From CAIWHR01 sp963717695 (GTDB lineage Bacteria > Pseudomonadota > Gammaproteobacteria > Burkholderiales > Casimicrobiaceae), in the NCBI GenBank assembly GCA_963717695.1, contig CAVQWR010000003.1:310001-374000 (forward strand): 64,000 nucleotides of DNA, read 5' to 3'. The notes under the pieces were generated by a model, which searched no databases, was not told where the DNA came from, and worked only from the letters and a program-made list of their open reading frames with translations. Both the position numbers and the translations under genes were made by a program. Shown here piece after piece: positions 55,655 through 64,000 of this stretch (the first letter of the stretch is position 1; each line of letters starts with the position of its first letter).

Positions 55655-58057
55655 TTATTTTCCGATAGTTGCAGGATTATTTTGAGGTAAAGGCGCCGGA
55701 GGCGAAAAAGGGACATTTGACGCCGGGGGCGCCGGCTTCGGCGGCACCGGTCCGAGCAGGTTCGGGTTCGAGGTCGCGCGCTGGAAGACGTCGAAGGTGT
55801 CGTCCACCTTTTCCATCCGCTTGCGGAGGTCGTCGATGATGCTGCGAAGGTCGATCTCGGACTCGACCACGCGGGGAGTGATGAAGAATATGAGCTCGTT
55901 CCGGTTGTTCTTGAGTTCCTGGGTGCCGAACAGGCCGCCAAGCACGGGGATTCGCGAGATGAGCGGCAGCCCGTTCGAAGTATTGGCTTTCGTTTCCTGT
56001 ATAAGACCGCCCATCACCATCGTCTGACCCGACTGGACGCTGACACTCGTCTGCACCGAACGGGTGTCGATCGGCGGCGCGTCGCCCGGGTTCGCCGGAG
56101 TGCCTGGCACGCTGACTTCCGCGTTGACCTCCAGGCCCACGAGCCCGCCGACGTTGATATGCGGCGTCACCTGCAGCAGCACGCCGGTGTCGATGTACGA
56201 GGCCGCCGTCGTGACCACGTTCGACGTGCCGCCCACGATGCTCTGCTGGTTGATCGGAATCTGCTGGCCCGCCTTGATCGTCGCCTTCTGGTTGTCGAGC
56301 GCGGCCAGGTGCGGGTTCGCGAGGACCTTGGTGTCGCCGTACTGGTCGAGCAGGTGCAGCGCCGCCTGGACGCCGCCGGGGAAGTTCGAGTTGTTGATGA
56401 TGTAGTAGAAGCCTTGCGCCAGTGCGAGTGCCGGATTGGTCACTGCCGCGGCGGCAGCCGCGAGCGGAACGGCCGGATTGAGCGGCGTGATCACCCTGTT
56501 GAAGTTCCCGCCAGACCCCTGGCCCGAAGGAGCACCTCCCTTGAACAGCCAGTCGATGCCAAACGTGAGGCTGTCGTTCAGCGAGACCGAAGCGATTGTG
56601 ACCTCGATGGCAACCTGGCGCGAGGGCACGTCGAGCTTCTTCAGCGCCGTCTCGATCACCGCGTACTCGGGCGGCGTCGCGACGATGAGGAGCTGGTTGT
56701 TGTCCTTGTCGGCCACCACCTGGATGTTGCGCACAATGCCGAGCCCCTCGCCTGCGGCCGCGCCTGCGCGCGCCGCGCCGCCCGCGGCGGTGCCCGTCGC
56801 CGGCGGCGGATTCATGTTTGTCGTCTGGATCTGCAGCGGCTGCTGGCCGGGCATTGTCGACTGCGCAACGAACCCCGGCGGGCTGACGATCGTCCCCTGC
56901 GTCGTGCCCGGAGCGAGCGAGGGCGCCGGCGTCGCCGCCTGCTGCTGGACGCGGCCGGTGAACGCCTGCGTGAGCAGCGGCCCGAGCTTCTCGGCGCGCT
57001 GGCTCTGCATGCTGTAGACGAACAGCCGCGGGCCGTCGCCGCCGCCGCCCGCATCGAGGCGCGCGATCCACTTCTTGGCCTCGTCGAGGTACGCAGGCTG
57101 CGGCGTGATGACGAGAAGCGCGTTGAGACGCTCGATCGGGATGATGCGCAGGATGCCGGCGAGCGGGGAAGTCGCCTTGTCGCCGATCACCTTGTCGAGC
57201 TCCTGCCCCACGATCTTCACGTCGGCGTTCTGCAGCGTGAAGAGCCCGACCGACATGCCCTCCATCCAGTTGACGTCGAACATCGCGATCGTATCGAGCA
57301 GATGGCGCAGCTCGTTCTCGGTGCCGGACACGATCACGAGATTGCGCAGGTCGTCTGGTCGCACCGCGGCGGCGTCCTTGGCGAACGGCTCCAGGATGCG
57401 GACCATCTCGCGCACGCCGACGTAGCGCAGCGGCACGACCTGCACCGAGAAGCCCGGCGGCAGCGCCCGCTGCGAGTTGCCGAGCTGCGGCGTGACGTTG
57501 CCGCGCACGACGTTCGCGGCGGGCACGATCTTGTAGATGCCCTCCTCCTTGATCATCGCCGCGCCGTTCGCGCGGAGCAGCATTTCCAGCGTGGCCGGCA
57601 GCGCGTCGCGCGGGATGCCCGACGACGTGCGCAGCGTCACCGTGCCGCCGACCGTTCCCTCGATGCTGTAGCTGACGTTGAGAATGTCGCCCAGGATGTT
57701 GCGGATGACCTCGCGGATGTCGGCGCCCTCGAAGTTGAGCACGACCCCTCCGCCGGGCGTCGGCTGTACCGCGGGGCCGGGCGGCACGCCCCCGCCCTGC
57801 TGCTGCCCCTTCACGAGCACGCCGGTGCCGCGGAAGATCTTCGCCTTCTCGGCTTCGGTCGGCAGGCCCGGCTCGAGCGCGCGCTGCGCCGCGTCGGCCA
57901 TTGCCGGCGACATTCCCTGCGTGGACTTGTAGGGAGTCGACCGCGTCGTCTGTCCGGGCTCGACGGGTTCGGGCACGGGTTCCTTCGAAGCGCAGGCCGC
58001 GAGTGTCAGCGCCAGCGTCAGCGCCGCGGCAAGCGGCAGGTGTCGGTGAGTCGTCAT
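55655..58057 (-). CDS. gspD: Type II secretion secretin GspD
   Basis: 800 residues, forming the outer-membrane channel of the type II secretion system. Signal peptide with lipobox (LTLAAC, Cys22), N0/N1-N3 domains (LNFEGADIREVIRNIL; VVPLRYVGVREMVRIL), and the secretin core with VQAALHLLDQYGDTKVLANP, IPINQQSIVGGTSN and the C-terminal NGLPLISRIPVLGGLFG and ELIFFITPRVV. A Pro/Gly/Gln-rich insertion at about 405-470 separates domains. The lipobox means it may not need a separate pilotin. Start ATG at 58057; last gene of the operon visible here. Confidence 0.94.
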   Translation of the reverse strand: MTTHRHLPLAAALTLALTLAACASKEPVPEPVEPGQTTRSTPYKSTQGMSPAMADAAQRALEPGLPTEAEKAKIFRGTGVLVKGQQQGGGVPPGPAVQPTPGGGVVLNFEGADIREVIRNILGDILNVSYSIEGTVGGTVTLRTSSGIPRDALPATLEMLLRANGAAMIKEEGIYKIVPAANVVRGNVTPQLGNSQRALPPGFSVQVVPLRYVGVREMVRILEPFAKDAAAVRPDDLRNLVIVSGTENELRHLLDTIAMFDVNWMEGMSVGLFTLQNADVKIVGQELDKVIGDKATSPLAGILRIIPIERLNALLVITPQPAYLDEAKKWIARLDAGGGGDGPRLFVYSMQSQRAEKLGPLLTQAFTGRVQQQAATPAPSLAPGTTQGTIVSPPGFVAQSTMPGQQPLQIQTTNMNPPPATGTAAGGAARAGAAAGEGLGIVRNIQVVADKDNNQLLIVATPPEYAVIETALKKLDVPSRQVAIEVTIASVSLNDSLTFGIDWLFKGGAPSGQGSGGNFNRVITPLNPAVPLAAAAAAVTNPALALAQGFYYIINNSNFPGGVQAALHLLDQYGDTKVLANPHLAALDNQKATIKAGQQIPINQQSIVGGTSNVVTTAASYIDTGVLLQVTPHINVGGLVGLEVNAEVSVPGTPANPGDAPPIDTRSVQTSVSVQSGQTMVMGGLIQETKANTSNGLPLISRIPVLGGLFGTQELKNNRNELIFFITPRVVESEIDLRSIIDDLRKRMEKVDDTFDVFQRATSNPNLLGPVPPKPAPPASNVPFSPPAPLPQNNPATIGK

Positions 58058-58164
58058 TGTTCTTTTCCAGTGGCCGCATTCCCCGCGTCGCAGCGGGCCG
58101 CGACGCAAGCGGGTCGTTTTCGGAGATGGCGGCGAGTCGTCATCACGGCAGTTGTCGAAGGTTG

Positions 58165-58959
58165 TCATTTCTTGTTGCGGCGGGCGGGCCCGACGGGCGT
58201 CTGACTCTGATAGGCCTTCGCCGCCTCGGCCCAGGCAGGATCCGCGCCAGCGGCCGCGGCACCGGGCTGCGGCGTCAGCGACGACGCTGGCGGGACGCCG
58301 GTGGGCGAGTTGCCGGCGGCGGCCGCGCGCGCGGCGGCACGGCGCCGGGCGAGCTCGTCGCCCACGTTGGCGGGCGCCGCGCCGGCCCCGGCCGGAGTCA
58401 CTCCGGCCATCGGGACCGGTGTCGGCATCCCAGCCGGCACTGCCGCGGCGGCCATCGGCGTGGGCCGTGGATTCGTCGCAACCTTGAGCGTGATCTCCTC
58501 GGCCTCGTCGCCGAGCGTCAGGCGCACGCGGTCGGGCTTGATCTCGGCGACCGTCATGCCGTTGATCTGCTCTCCTTGCTTGACGCGCCGCTGCTTGCCG
58601 CCGTTTGCTTCCTTGAGATAGGCCGTGTTGTTGCCGTCGATCAGCAGCGTCCCCGCCAGCGTGAACTGGCCGCGCTGCATGCGGGAGACGCCCTTGTCGG
58701 CGAGCGTCGGCGCCGGCCGGCGCGTCGGATTGAAGAGTGTGCGCTGCACCGTATCCGTGCGTGCGGCGGTGCCGCCTTCGATCGAGTATTCCGGCAACAG
58801 CGCGGTGACGACCGGCTTCGCCTCGACAGGAACCTCCGCGGGCGGCGGCGGATCCATGCCGCGGCCGAACTCCGCCTCGAGCACGATGGCGACCGCAATC
58901 ACCGCGAGCGGCACGAGCCACCACGAGACGTGACGGAGATTGTTCGCGAGCTCGTTCAT
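58165..58959 (-). CDS. GspC-like inner-membrane protein
   Basis: 264 residues. One transmembrane helix (WWLVPLAVIAVAIVLEA, about 12-28) and a periplasmic domain with the features of the GspC homology region: RTLFNPTRRPAP, then FTLAGTLLIDGNNTAYLKE and KQGEQINGMTVAEIKPDRV. A Pro/Ala-rich tail follows. In type II secretion GspC links GspD with the inner-membrane platform. It sits between gspM and gspD, where GspC/GspN-like genes are found in Betaproteobacteria. Start ATG at 58959. Confidence 0.82.
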   Translation of the reverse strand: MNELANNLRHVSWWLVPLAVIAVAIVLEAEFGRGMDPPPPAEVPVEAKPVVTALLPEYSIEGGTAARTDTVQRTLFNPTRRPAPTLADKGVSRMQRGQFTLAGTLLIDGNNTAYLKEANGGKQRRVKQGEQINGMTVAEIKPDRVRLTLGDEAEEITLKVATNPRPTPMAAAAVPAGMPTPVPMAGVTPAGAGAAPANVGDELARRRAAARAAAAGNSPTGVPPASSLTPQPGAAAAGADPAWAEAAKAYQSQTPVGPARRNKK

Positions 58960-58966
58960 CGCGCGC

Positions 58967-59578
58967 TCATTTCTTCTCGGCCTTGTCCGCTTCCGCGAAT
59001 GCATAGCCGGCGATCTCCATCTGCACGCTGACTTCCGGTTCCTGGCCCGCCGCCGGCTTGAACCCGCGAAACGCATTGAGCGGGCGGATCGAGATGTTCT
59101 CGATCACGAGATAAGGCGGCTGCGACTCCAGTGCGTTGAGGATCTTCTGCAGGTTGGGCGTAGTCGCGAAGAATTGCGTCGACACCGCGATGCGGCGGAA
59201 TCGGCCCTCGTCCTGGGGAGGCTGGTACTGGCTGGTCGTAGGTCTCCCGCCGTTGCCTTCGATGGCAGCACGGACGAGTTCGGAAAGCTCGGCGCCGGCG
59301 AGATTGGGCGCGGTGTTCTTGAGGAAGAACCGGCGGCCGTCCTTCGCCTTCATCATCTCGAGCGCCTTGCGGTACTCGGGCGCGGCGGCCGCGATGGTCC
59401 GATAGCGCGCGAGCCGCTCGGTCAGCGAATCGATCGCATCGTCGTAGTGCTTGTGCATCAGCAGGATCGGCGCCAGCACGACGGCGACCGCGACGAGCAC
59501 CGCGAGCGCGAGCAGCGCGAGAGCCAACGCGCGTTGCCGCTCGGCGGGCATGCGGGCGATTGCCGCGTTGACGCTCAC
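58967..59578 (-). CDS. gspM: Type II secretion protein GspM
   Basis: 203 residues from GTG at 59578, overlapping the gspL stop by four bases (GTGA). One transmembrane helix (ALALALLALAVLVAVAVVLA) and a periplasmic domain (IDSLTERLARYRTIAAAAPE, QFFATTPNLQKILNALESQ), typical of GspM, which partners GspL in the inner-membrane platform. The reading frame runs open far upstream only because a frame change in gspL brings it into phase. Confidence 0.87.
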   Translation of the reverse strand: MSVNAAIARMPAERQRALALALLALAVLVAVAVVLAPILLMHKHYDDAIDSLTERLARYRTIAAAAPEYRKALEMMKAKDGRRFFLKNTAPNLAGAELSELVRAAIEGNGGRPTTSQYQPPQDEGRFRRIAVSTQFFATTPNLQKILNALESQPPYLVIENISIRPLNAFRGFKPAAGQEPEVSVQMEIAGYAFAEADKAEKK

Positions 59579-61210
59579 ATTGACTCCGCAGTGCCGGGGG
59601 CGCGCCGCGCCGGGGCCGCGTCGGGCGGCCCGGCTGGCGGCGGCGGCCCGAATTGCGCGTTGTGCGGCTCGTTGCCGGACGGCGTCGGTGCTGCCGAGGG
59701 ACGCGGCGGCGCGGGCGAGGTCGTTCCCGTGGCCGGGCTGGATGGAGGCGGGTTTGCCGGCGGCGCGCTGGGCGCCGCCGCGGGCGCGGTCGTTCCCGCG
59801 GCCGGGCTGGATGGAGGCGGGTTTGCCGGCGGCGCGCTGGGCGCCGCGGCCGTGCCGGCAGCCGTGGGCACAGGAGCCGAGGCGGTGGCGGGTGCGGGAT
59901 TGGCGCGGCGGCGTTGCCGGCGCGGCGGACGCCGGGGTCGCGTCGGCGGGCGCCGCGGCACCGTCGGCGGGCGCGAGAGGCGCGATCGGCGTCGCCGTCG
60001 CAATTTCGATCGGCGCGGGTGCGGGCAGCGGCTTCACGCGCGCCGAGAAATCGAAGATCTCGCCGGGCCCGGGCTGCACCTTCATCGTCGGCGAGCGCGG
60101 GGCCGCGTCGGTGAACTTGTGCGAGTCCTCGAGCAGCGACACGAGCTGGCCGGCGTTGCCGCTCTCGCCCTTCAGCATCATCTCGCGGTACGGCTCCTTG
60201 CCCTTCGTCGCGCTCTTCACCTCGTACTGCGTGATCCAGGTGTCGTCCGGCATGAGCTTGGTCACGTCGTCGAGGACCTGCATCGCACTCGGATACGCAT
60301 ACTTCTTGCCGAGCGCGAAGTTGTAGTCGGCTGTCTGCTGCTCGAGCTGGGCGCGCAATGCACTCGACGCCTCGGCCTGCACGCGCGCCTCGCCGGTGAC
60401 CCGCAGCAGCGCCATCGTGTAGGCGCGCTTCTGCCACAGCGGCAGCACGATCGCGACGAGGAGCAGGAGCGCGATCAGCGCGAGCGGGGCCCACAGCTGC
60501 CAGCGCCGCCACCACGAATGGTCCGGCCGCGCTGCAACAGCGAGGAGGTCGAGCCGGGTGCGCCGCCGGGTCGTCGGGCCCTGCGCGTCGGTGCTGTCGG
60601 GCGTGACCGCAACCACGCTCGCTCCGAACGCCTCCGCCTGCCGGACCGCCTGGTCGACGACGGTGCGCCGCGCTGCCGCCCAGTCGACGCGAATCTCGTT
60701 CTTCGCCTGGTCGCGCGCGATCACGACCGCATCGAAATAGAGCTCGTCCGGCTTGAACGGCGTGTGCCGGTCGAGATCGTAGCCAAGCGTCTGCTTGAGG
60801 TCGCGCTCGACGGCGGCGGGCAGCGTGAACTGCTTGCGCAGGACTTCCCCGCGCGGCAGCGAAATGACCACCGCCGGGGCGCGCGCGGCACCTCCATACG
60901 GCGCGCGCGGCAGCCGGGCGATGGCGGCATGGCCGGCGTTCTGAAGCGCCGCGGCGTCGCCCGTGCGCGGTATCCGAGCCGTCTCGGCGAATCCCATGGT
61001 CTGCTCGCGCAGCACCGGGGCCCACAGCACGATCTCGTCGGCCTCGAAGGCGAGCACCGGCCGCAGCCGCCTGCGCGCAAGCACCGCGGAGAATGCGGGC
61101 GGCGCCATCGGCGCGAGCTGATCCGCCCACCAGCGCCAGAACGCGGTGAGGCCGAATCGATGCGCAGCCGCGCGCATCCGTTGCAGAAGGTCAACGCTTG
61201 CCTGTTCCAT
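59575..61210 (-). CDS. gspL: Type II secretion protein GspL (one frame change)
   Basis: With one base removed near 59905-59915 the gene gives 544 residues. Residues 1-235 form the cytoplasmic actin-like domain that binds GspE, residues 240-259 a membrane helix (LALIALLLLVAIVLPLW), and 270-400 a PilN/GspL-type periplasmic domain. A Pro/Ala/Ser-rich tail follows, with a 23-residue duplicated unit, ending GTAESM and overlapping gspM. The start ATG at 61210 lies inside the end of gspK (20-base overlap). Without correction the frame would fuse gspL and gspM into 747 residues with an implausible Arg-rich joint. Confidence 0.82.
59721..59845 (-). repeat. Tandem repeat of 69 bases in the gspL tail
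   Basis: Positions 59721-59776 recur at 59790-59845 with one change. The unit is 69 bases (23 residues, APSAPPANPPPSSPA). The Pro-rich repeat lengthens a periplasmic linker and is a likely site of copy-number change. Confidence 0.8.
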
Positions 61211-62132
61211 ATTGGTCGGGTGCGGCGGTGGCGCCGGTGGCGATCGCGGGGGCGGCCTGCTTCGTCCCCTCCTGCCAGAGCAGCGCGATCACAGGCCGCA
61301 GCGGGTCGGAGGACGGTCGCAGCACCGCTTCGCGGACGAAGGTTACACCATCGGGCAGCACGGCCTCGGCGCGGATCCGCCAGACGGGCGCCGCCGCCGA
61401 GCTGAAACCCTGTGCCTGCGGCAGCAGCGGGATGGGCAGCTTGTTGGCGATGGCGTCGGCGCGCTGGGTGATGAACATGTCGATCTGCTCCGGCGTCGTG
61501 CCGGGAATGGACAGCAGCACGTCGCGTGGCGCCGTGGCGAGATTGACGCCCGGCTGGCGCGAGTACACGGTAAGGCTGTCGGCAACGCGGGCCGCGAGTC
61601 CGGGCGTCATCGTGAGCACGCGCTGCAGCTCGCCGACGGTGCTGAACGGAGCATTGGCCGGCACGTATTTCTTGGCCGCCGCGGTGTACTCGTTGGCCTC
61701 CGCGCCGTTGGGGCGGACGAGGTCGTCCGGGTCCCGCCAGTCCTCGATCTTCTCGGCCATCGCCTGCGCGGCGTCGGCATCGAGTCCGCCGATGTTCTGC
61801 AGCATGCCCTTCAGCAGCGGCTCGGTCGCAGTGTTGATGTCGATGCGCGCGGCCTCGTCGAGAGCGGTCGCCGTGATCGTCGCGTCGCCGTCGGTCCACG
61901 TGTGGACCTGCCCGTCCGGCATCCAGACGTCCGGCGACGTGCGCGGCCGCGCGAGCTCGAAGGCGACGCGTTCGATCGCGCCGTCCGCGGTCGCCCGCGC
62001 CTGCGCGACCGACAGCGCGTTGCGCGCCGAAAGCGCCTCCGAGTGCATGCTGAATGCGAAGCCGCTCGCGATCACGGTGAGCATCACCGTGAGCCAGAGC
62101 GCTGCCACGAGCGCGATGCCGTCTTCGCGCAT
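61191..62132 (-). CDS. gspK: Type II secretion minor pseudopilin GspK
   Basis: 313 residues. Leader MREDG is cut by prepilin peptidase, giving IALVAALWLTVMLTVIASGF; as in known GspK proteins the residue at +5 is not Glu. The large periplasmic domain has RIDINTATEPLLKGML and, like other GspK, SAM-type helical repeats (FSTVGELQRVLTMTPGLAAR). It caps the pseudopilus. The start ATG at 62132 overlaps the gspJ stop (TGATG). Confidence 0.93.
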   Translation of the reverse strand: MREDGIALVAALWLTVMLTVIASGFAFSMHSEALSARNALSVAQARATADGAIERVAFELARPRTSPDVWMPDGQVHTWTDGDATITATALDEAARIDINTATEPLLKGMLQNIGGLDADAAQAMAEKIEDWRDPDDLVRPNGAEANEYTAAAKKYVPANAPFSTVGELQRVLTMTPGLAARVADSLTVYSRQPGVNLATAPRDVLLSIPGTTPEQIDMFITQRADAIANKLPIPLLPQAQGFSSAAAPVWRIRAEAVLPDGVTFVREAVLRPSSDPLRPVIALLWQEGTKQAAPAIATGATAAPDQYGTGKR

Positions 62133-62818
62133 CAGCTCACTCCCATGCAGCGTCCGCGCTGCGCGTCGTAGGTGGTGCAGCCGGCTTCGGGCGCGCGCCG
62201 CGGCTCGACGACGAGCGCCGGCCAGGCGGGGCCCTGTTTCGGCTGCACTTCGATCTTGATGAGAAGCGGCAACTTCTGCGTGTCGTCCCACCGATCGCGC
62301 CACGACGGCGCCTCCGATTCGACGGCGCCCGGGTCGCGGCCGTAATAGGAAATCTTGAGCTCGGAGATGCCGTCCGCGAGCACCGAATGCTCGACGTCCT
62401 GGAATTCGGGATTCTGCGTCGCCTGCGGATCCGGCAGCAGGCGCTCGACGATGAGCTGATTCTTGTCGTCGTTGCGGGCAAGCGCCAGCCGGAAGTACAG
62501 CACGCCGCCCTCGGCGACGCGCGTCGGCAGCGACGCGGTGTAGCGGAGCTCGTCGCGCTCGCCCGTGAAGAGCAGCGGGAAGTCGGCGGCCTTGCGCAGC
62601 CGCAGCGGATATTCAGCGGTCAGCTCCTCGCGCAGGAATTCGTGCGTGTGGCGCATCTCGGACACCTGCGCCGCCTTCGCCTCTCCGCCATCCCACGAAC
62701 GCCCGGCCAGCGAAAGGGCGCCGTAGATCACGCTCGACATCAGCGCGAGCAGCACCAGCGCCGCGACCAGCTCGATCAGCGTGAAGCCCGCGGAGCGGCG
62801 GCGAGCACGGGGCGTCAT
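62132..62818 (-). CDS. gspJ: Type II secretion minor pseudopilin GspJ
   Basis: 228 residues. The leader ends at Gly before FTLIELVAALVLLALMSSV, with Glu at +5. The rest is a beta-rich GspJ domain (LREELTAEYPLRLRKA, LYFRLALARNDDKNQLIVER). Start ATG at 62818, overlapping the gspI stop by four bases. It builds the pseudopilus tip with GspI and GspK. Confidence 0.93.
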   Translation of the reverse strand: MTPRARRRSAGFTLIELVAALVLLALMSSVIYGALSLAGRSWDGGEAKAAQVSEMRHTHEFLREELTAEYPLRLRKAADFPLLFTGERDELRYTASLPTRVAEGGVLYFRLALARNDDKNQLIVERLLPDPQATQNPEFQDVEHSVLADGISELKISYYGRDPGAVESEAPSWRDRWDDTQKLPLLIKIEVQPKQGPAWPALVVEPRRAPEAGCTTYDAQRGRCMGVS

Positions 62819-63234
62819 TGCAGCGTGTCCTTGCTGCCGATGCGCGTCGTCGCGAGCGCCAGCGTGCGCGTGCCGCCGGACGGCGCGGGAAACTCGACGT
62901 CGACGCTGACGCGATAGAGGCGCGTCGCGATCGACTGCCCCGTCTGCTCGATGTCGGGGGGAACGCCCGGGGGCGTGTACGCCGCCACCTTCGCCGACCA
63001 ATGGATGCGGCCGTCGTCGGCCGTGCCGTCGCGAGTCGTCTCGCGCAGCGGTCGCACCGACGCGGTTTCCGCGAGCACGCTCTCGGCAACGAGCACCGCG
63101 CGGCTGTAGTCCTCCGCCGCCGACGCGTTGGCGAGCGCCCCCGAGAACAGCTTGAAGAGCGTTCCGGCGACGACCGTCAGGATCACGAACGCGACCAGAA
63201 CTTCGAGCAGCGAAAAGCCTGACGAACCTCGCAA
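62815..63234 (-). CDS. gspI: Type II secretion minor pseudopilin GspI
   Basis: 139 residues if the start is TTG at 63234, giving the leader MRGSSG before FSLLEVLVAFVILTVV with Glu at +5. A longer start (GTG at 63321) would give an unusual 35-residue leader. The remaining domain (VLAETASVRPLRETTRDG, VSVDVEFPAPSG) fits GspI in length. No clear ribosome site supports any start. Confidence 0.82.
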   Translation of the reverse strand: MRGSSGFSLLEVLVAFVILTVVAGTLFKLFSGALANASAAEDYSRAVLVAESVLAETASVRPLRETTRDGTADDGRIHWSAKVAAYTPPGVPPDIEQTGQSIATRLYRVSVDVEFPAPSGGTRTLALATTRIGSKDTLQ

Positions 63235-63515
63235 CGGGCTGGCATTAACATGGCCTCGAAAAGCGTCGCGAGGAAGCCGAGAGGCGCGGCGCTTTCGCAC
63301 GAGCGACCGGAATGCACTCACCGGACCTCGCTGAAGTCCCTGAATCGTGCACAGTCCTGCGCGTCGGCCCTGCGCGTCGATTCGCCCCGGTCGCATCCCC
63401 TCGCCGCTATGGGGCACGGGGGCCCTGCTCCCCGGCTCACGCCGCTGCGCATGAGGATCGCGAGCGCGCTTGCAACAAAGCAGATCGGCTCCGCAGCAGC
63501 TTTGCGAGGTCATGT
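63235..63515. other. Gap inside the pseudopilin genes
   Basis: About 280 bases between gspH and gspI, odd for an operon whose other joints overlap. The minus frame of gspI stays open through it but codes Cys- and Arg-rich sequence unlike a prepilin leader. No hairpin with T-run is convincing. Confidence 0.55.
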
Positions 63516-63962
63516 TCAATCAAGAATGGCGACGCGGCCGGTCAGCCAGTCGACATCGACGTCGTACTTGCGCTCGCCGGCGAAGACCGTCACCCGGCCG
63601 CCGTTCGAGCCGCCGTCCGGGAAGAAGCGGATCGCGCCGATCTTGTCGCTGACGAGATCGCTCTGCGCAGTGAAGAGCTTCACGCCGACGCCGCGCGGCA
63701 GCGCGCGCACCTGATTGTCGCCATCGACGGCGAAGCTCTGGTGCTCGAGATCGAGTATCAGCCGCGCCTCCTGCCGCTTAGCCACCGCTTCGCTCCGCGC
63801 GAAGCGAAGTCCCGCGGCGACCTGTCGCGCGGCGCTGCGAAGCTCGGTCGTCGACGGGCCGTTCAGCATTCGCGGAATCACCATCGCGGAAATGAGCGCG
63901 AGGATCGCGAGCACGACAAGGAGCTCGATCAGCGTGAAGCCCGCGGCGCGCGCGCGATCCAC
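63516..63962 (-). CDS. gspH: Type II secretion minor pseudopilin GspH
   Basis: 148 residues from GTG at 63962. Leader MDRARAAG, then FTLIELLVVLAILALISAMV with Glu at +5, followed by the GspH/FimT-type beta domain (AARQVAAGLRFARSEAVAKRQEA cut to LRFARSEAV; IRFFPDGGSNGG; VDVDWLTG). Part of the pseudopilus tip complex. Two bases or so separate it from a stop that probably ends gspG. Confidence 0.92.
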   Translation of the reverse strand: MDRARAAGFTLIELLVVLAILALISAMVIPRMLNGPSTTELRSAARQVAAGLRFARSEAVAKRQEARLILDLEHQSFAVDGDNQVRALPRGVGVKLFTAQSDLVSDKIGAIRFFPDGGSNGGRVTVFAGERKYDVDVDWLTGRVAILD

Positions 63963-63963
63963 G

Positions 63964-64000
63964 TCACCTTCCGCGCGTGCCTTGCATGCTTCCGTCAGGG
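63964..64000 (-). CDS. C-terminal end of an upstream gene, perhaps gspG
   Basis: A minus frame ending at TGA 63966-63964 gives the last 11 residues PDGSMQGTRGR. By gene order gspG is expected here, but too little is visible to confirm it. Confidence 0.3.
   Translation of the reverse strand, partial: PDGSMQGTRGR

Noticed and set aside
56159..58204. Plus-strand frame of 681 codons opposite gspD
   Set aside because: Antisense shadow of a secretin gene with all family blocks.
58967..61210. Single gspL-gspM fusion protein of 747 residues
   Set aside because: The joint is an Arg-rich out-of-frame stretch. The other frame continues the Pro/Ala tail to a stop that overlaps a GTG start for GspM.
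58940..61405. Plus-strand frame of 821 codons opposite gspM/gspL
   Set aside because: Antisense shadow; Arg-rich and without domains.

Overview
The window is about 66% GC and reads as chromosome of a betaproteobacterium. The evidence is a 16S-Ile-Ala-23S-5S rRNA operon with betaproteobacterial-type 16S and 23S sequence, a gspH-I-J-K-L-M-C-D type II secretion run, TRAP transport, a CysD/CysNC sulfate activation pair and very strong GC bias at third positions. No phage, IS element or CRISPR array was seen.

Layout: (1) 1-2.6 kb, minus strand: the start of a long secreted protein built of DUF11-like repeats, running off the left edge and carrying three compensating frame changes. (2) 2.8-5.8 kb, minus strand: queC, a MarC-family membrane protein and a class I aminotransferase. 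(3) 6.0-10.9 kb, plus strand: a catabolic/uptake operon of class V aminotransferase, DapA-family aldolase and TRAP transporter DctP-DctQ-DctM. (4) 11-17.7 kb, minus strand: tRNA-Phe, a bestrophin-like (DUF4239) protein, a three-gene set of small exported proteins including DUF2092, a haloacetate-dehalogenase-like hydrolase and an IlvD/Edd dehydratase. (5) 17.9-24.6 kb, plus strand: a membrane-fused spermidine-synthase-like protein, mtnA overlapping a class II aldolase (a candidate DHAP shunt for 5'-methylthioadenosine/5'-deoxyadenosine salvage), then cysD-cysNC. (6) 24.7-30.4 kb: small exported proteins, an M3 peptidase and PepE. (7) 30.5-36.6 kb, minus strand: the rRNA operon, whose 23S gene carries two intervening sequences, in helices 25 and 45. 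(8) 36.8-50.5 kb: a glycan/glycosylation region holding a membrane-glycosyltransferase/TPR/GT9-like fusion, two overlapping TPR-OGT (GT41) genes, a methyltransferase, an LpxL-like acyltransferase and a Wzm/Wzt-type ABC exporter. (9) 50.6-55.4 kb, minus strand: a parvulin-type PPIase, two secreted proteins of unknown function (one with two frame changes) and a lipoprotein. (10) 55.6-64 kb, minus strand: the type II secretion operon.

How the parts may work together: the type II secretion system could export several of the signal-peptide proteins nearby. The GT41 enzymes, acyltransferase and Wzm/Wzt exporter suggest surface polysaccharide or protein O-glycosylation. The aminotransferase/aldolase/TRAP operon suggests uptake and breakdown of an unidentified organic acid. 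Indels in four genes (DUF11-like protein, the 54 kb secreted protein, gspL) mostly lie in G/C runs, so consensus sequencing error is a serious alternative to real pseudogenisation.
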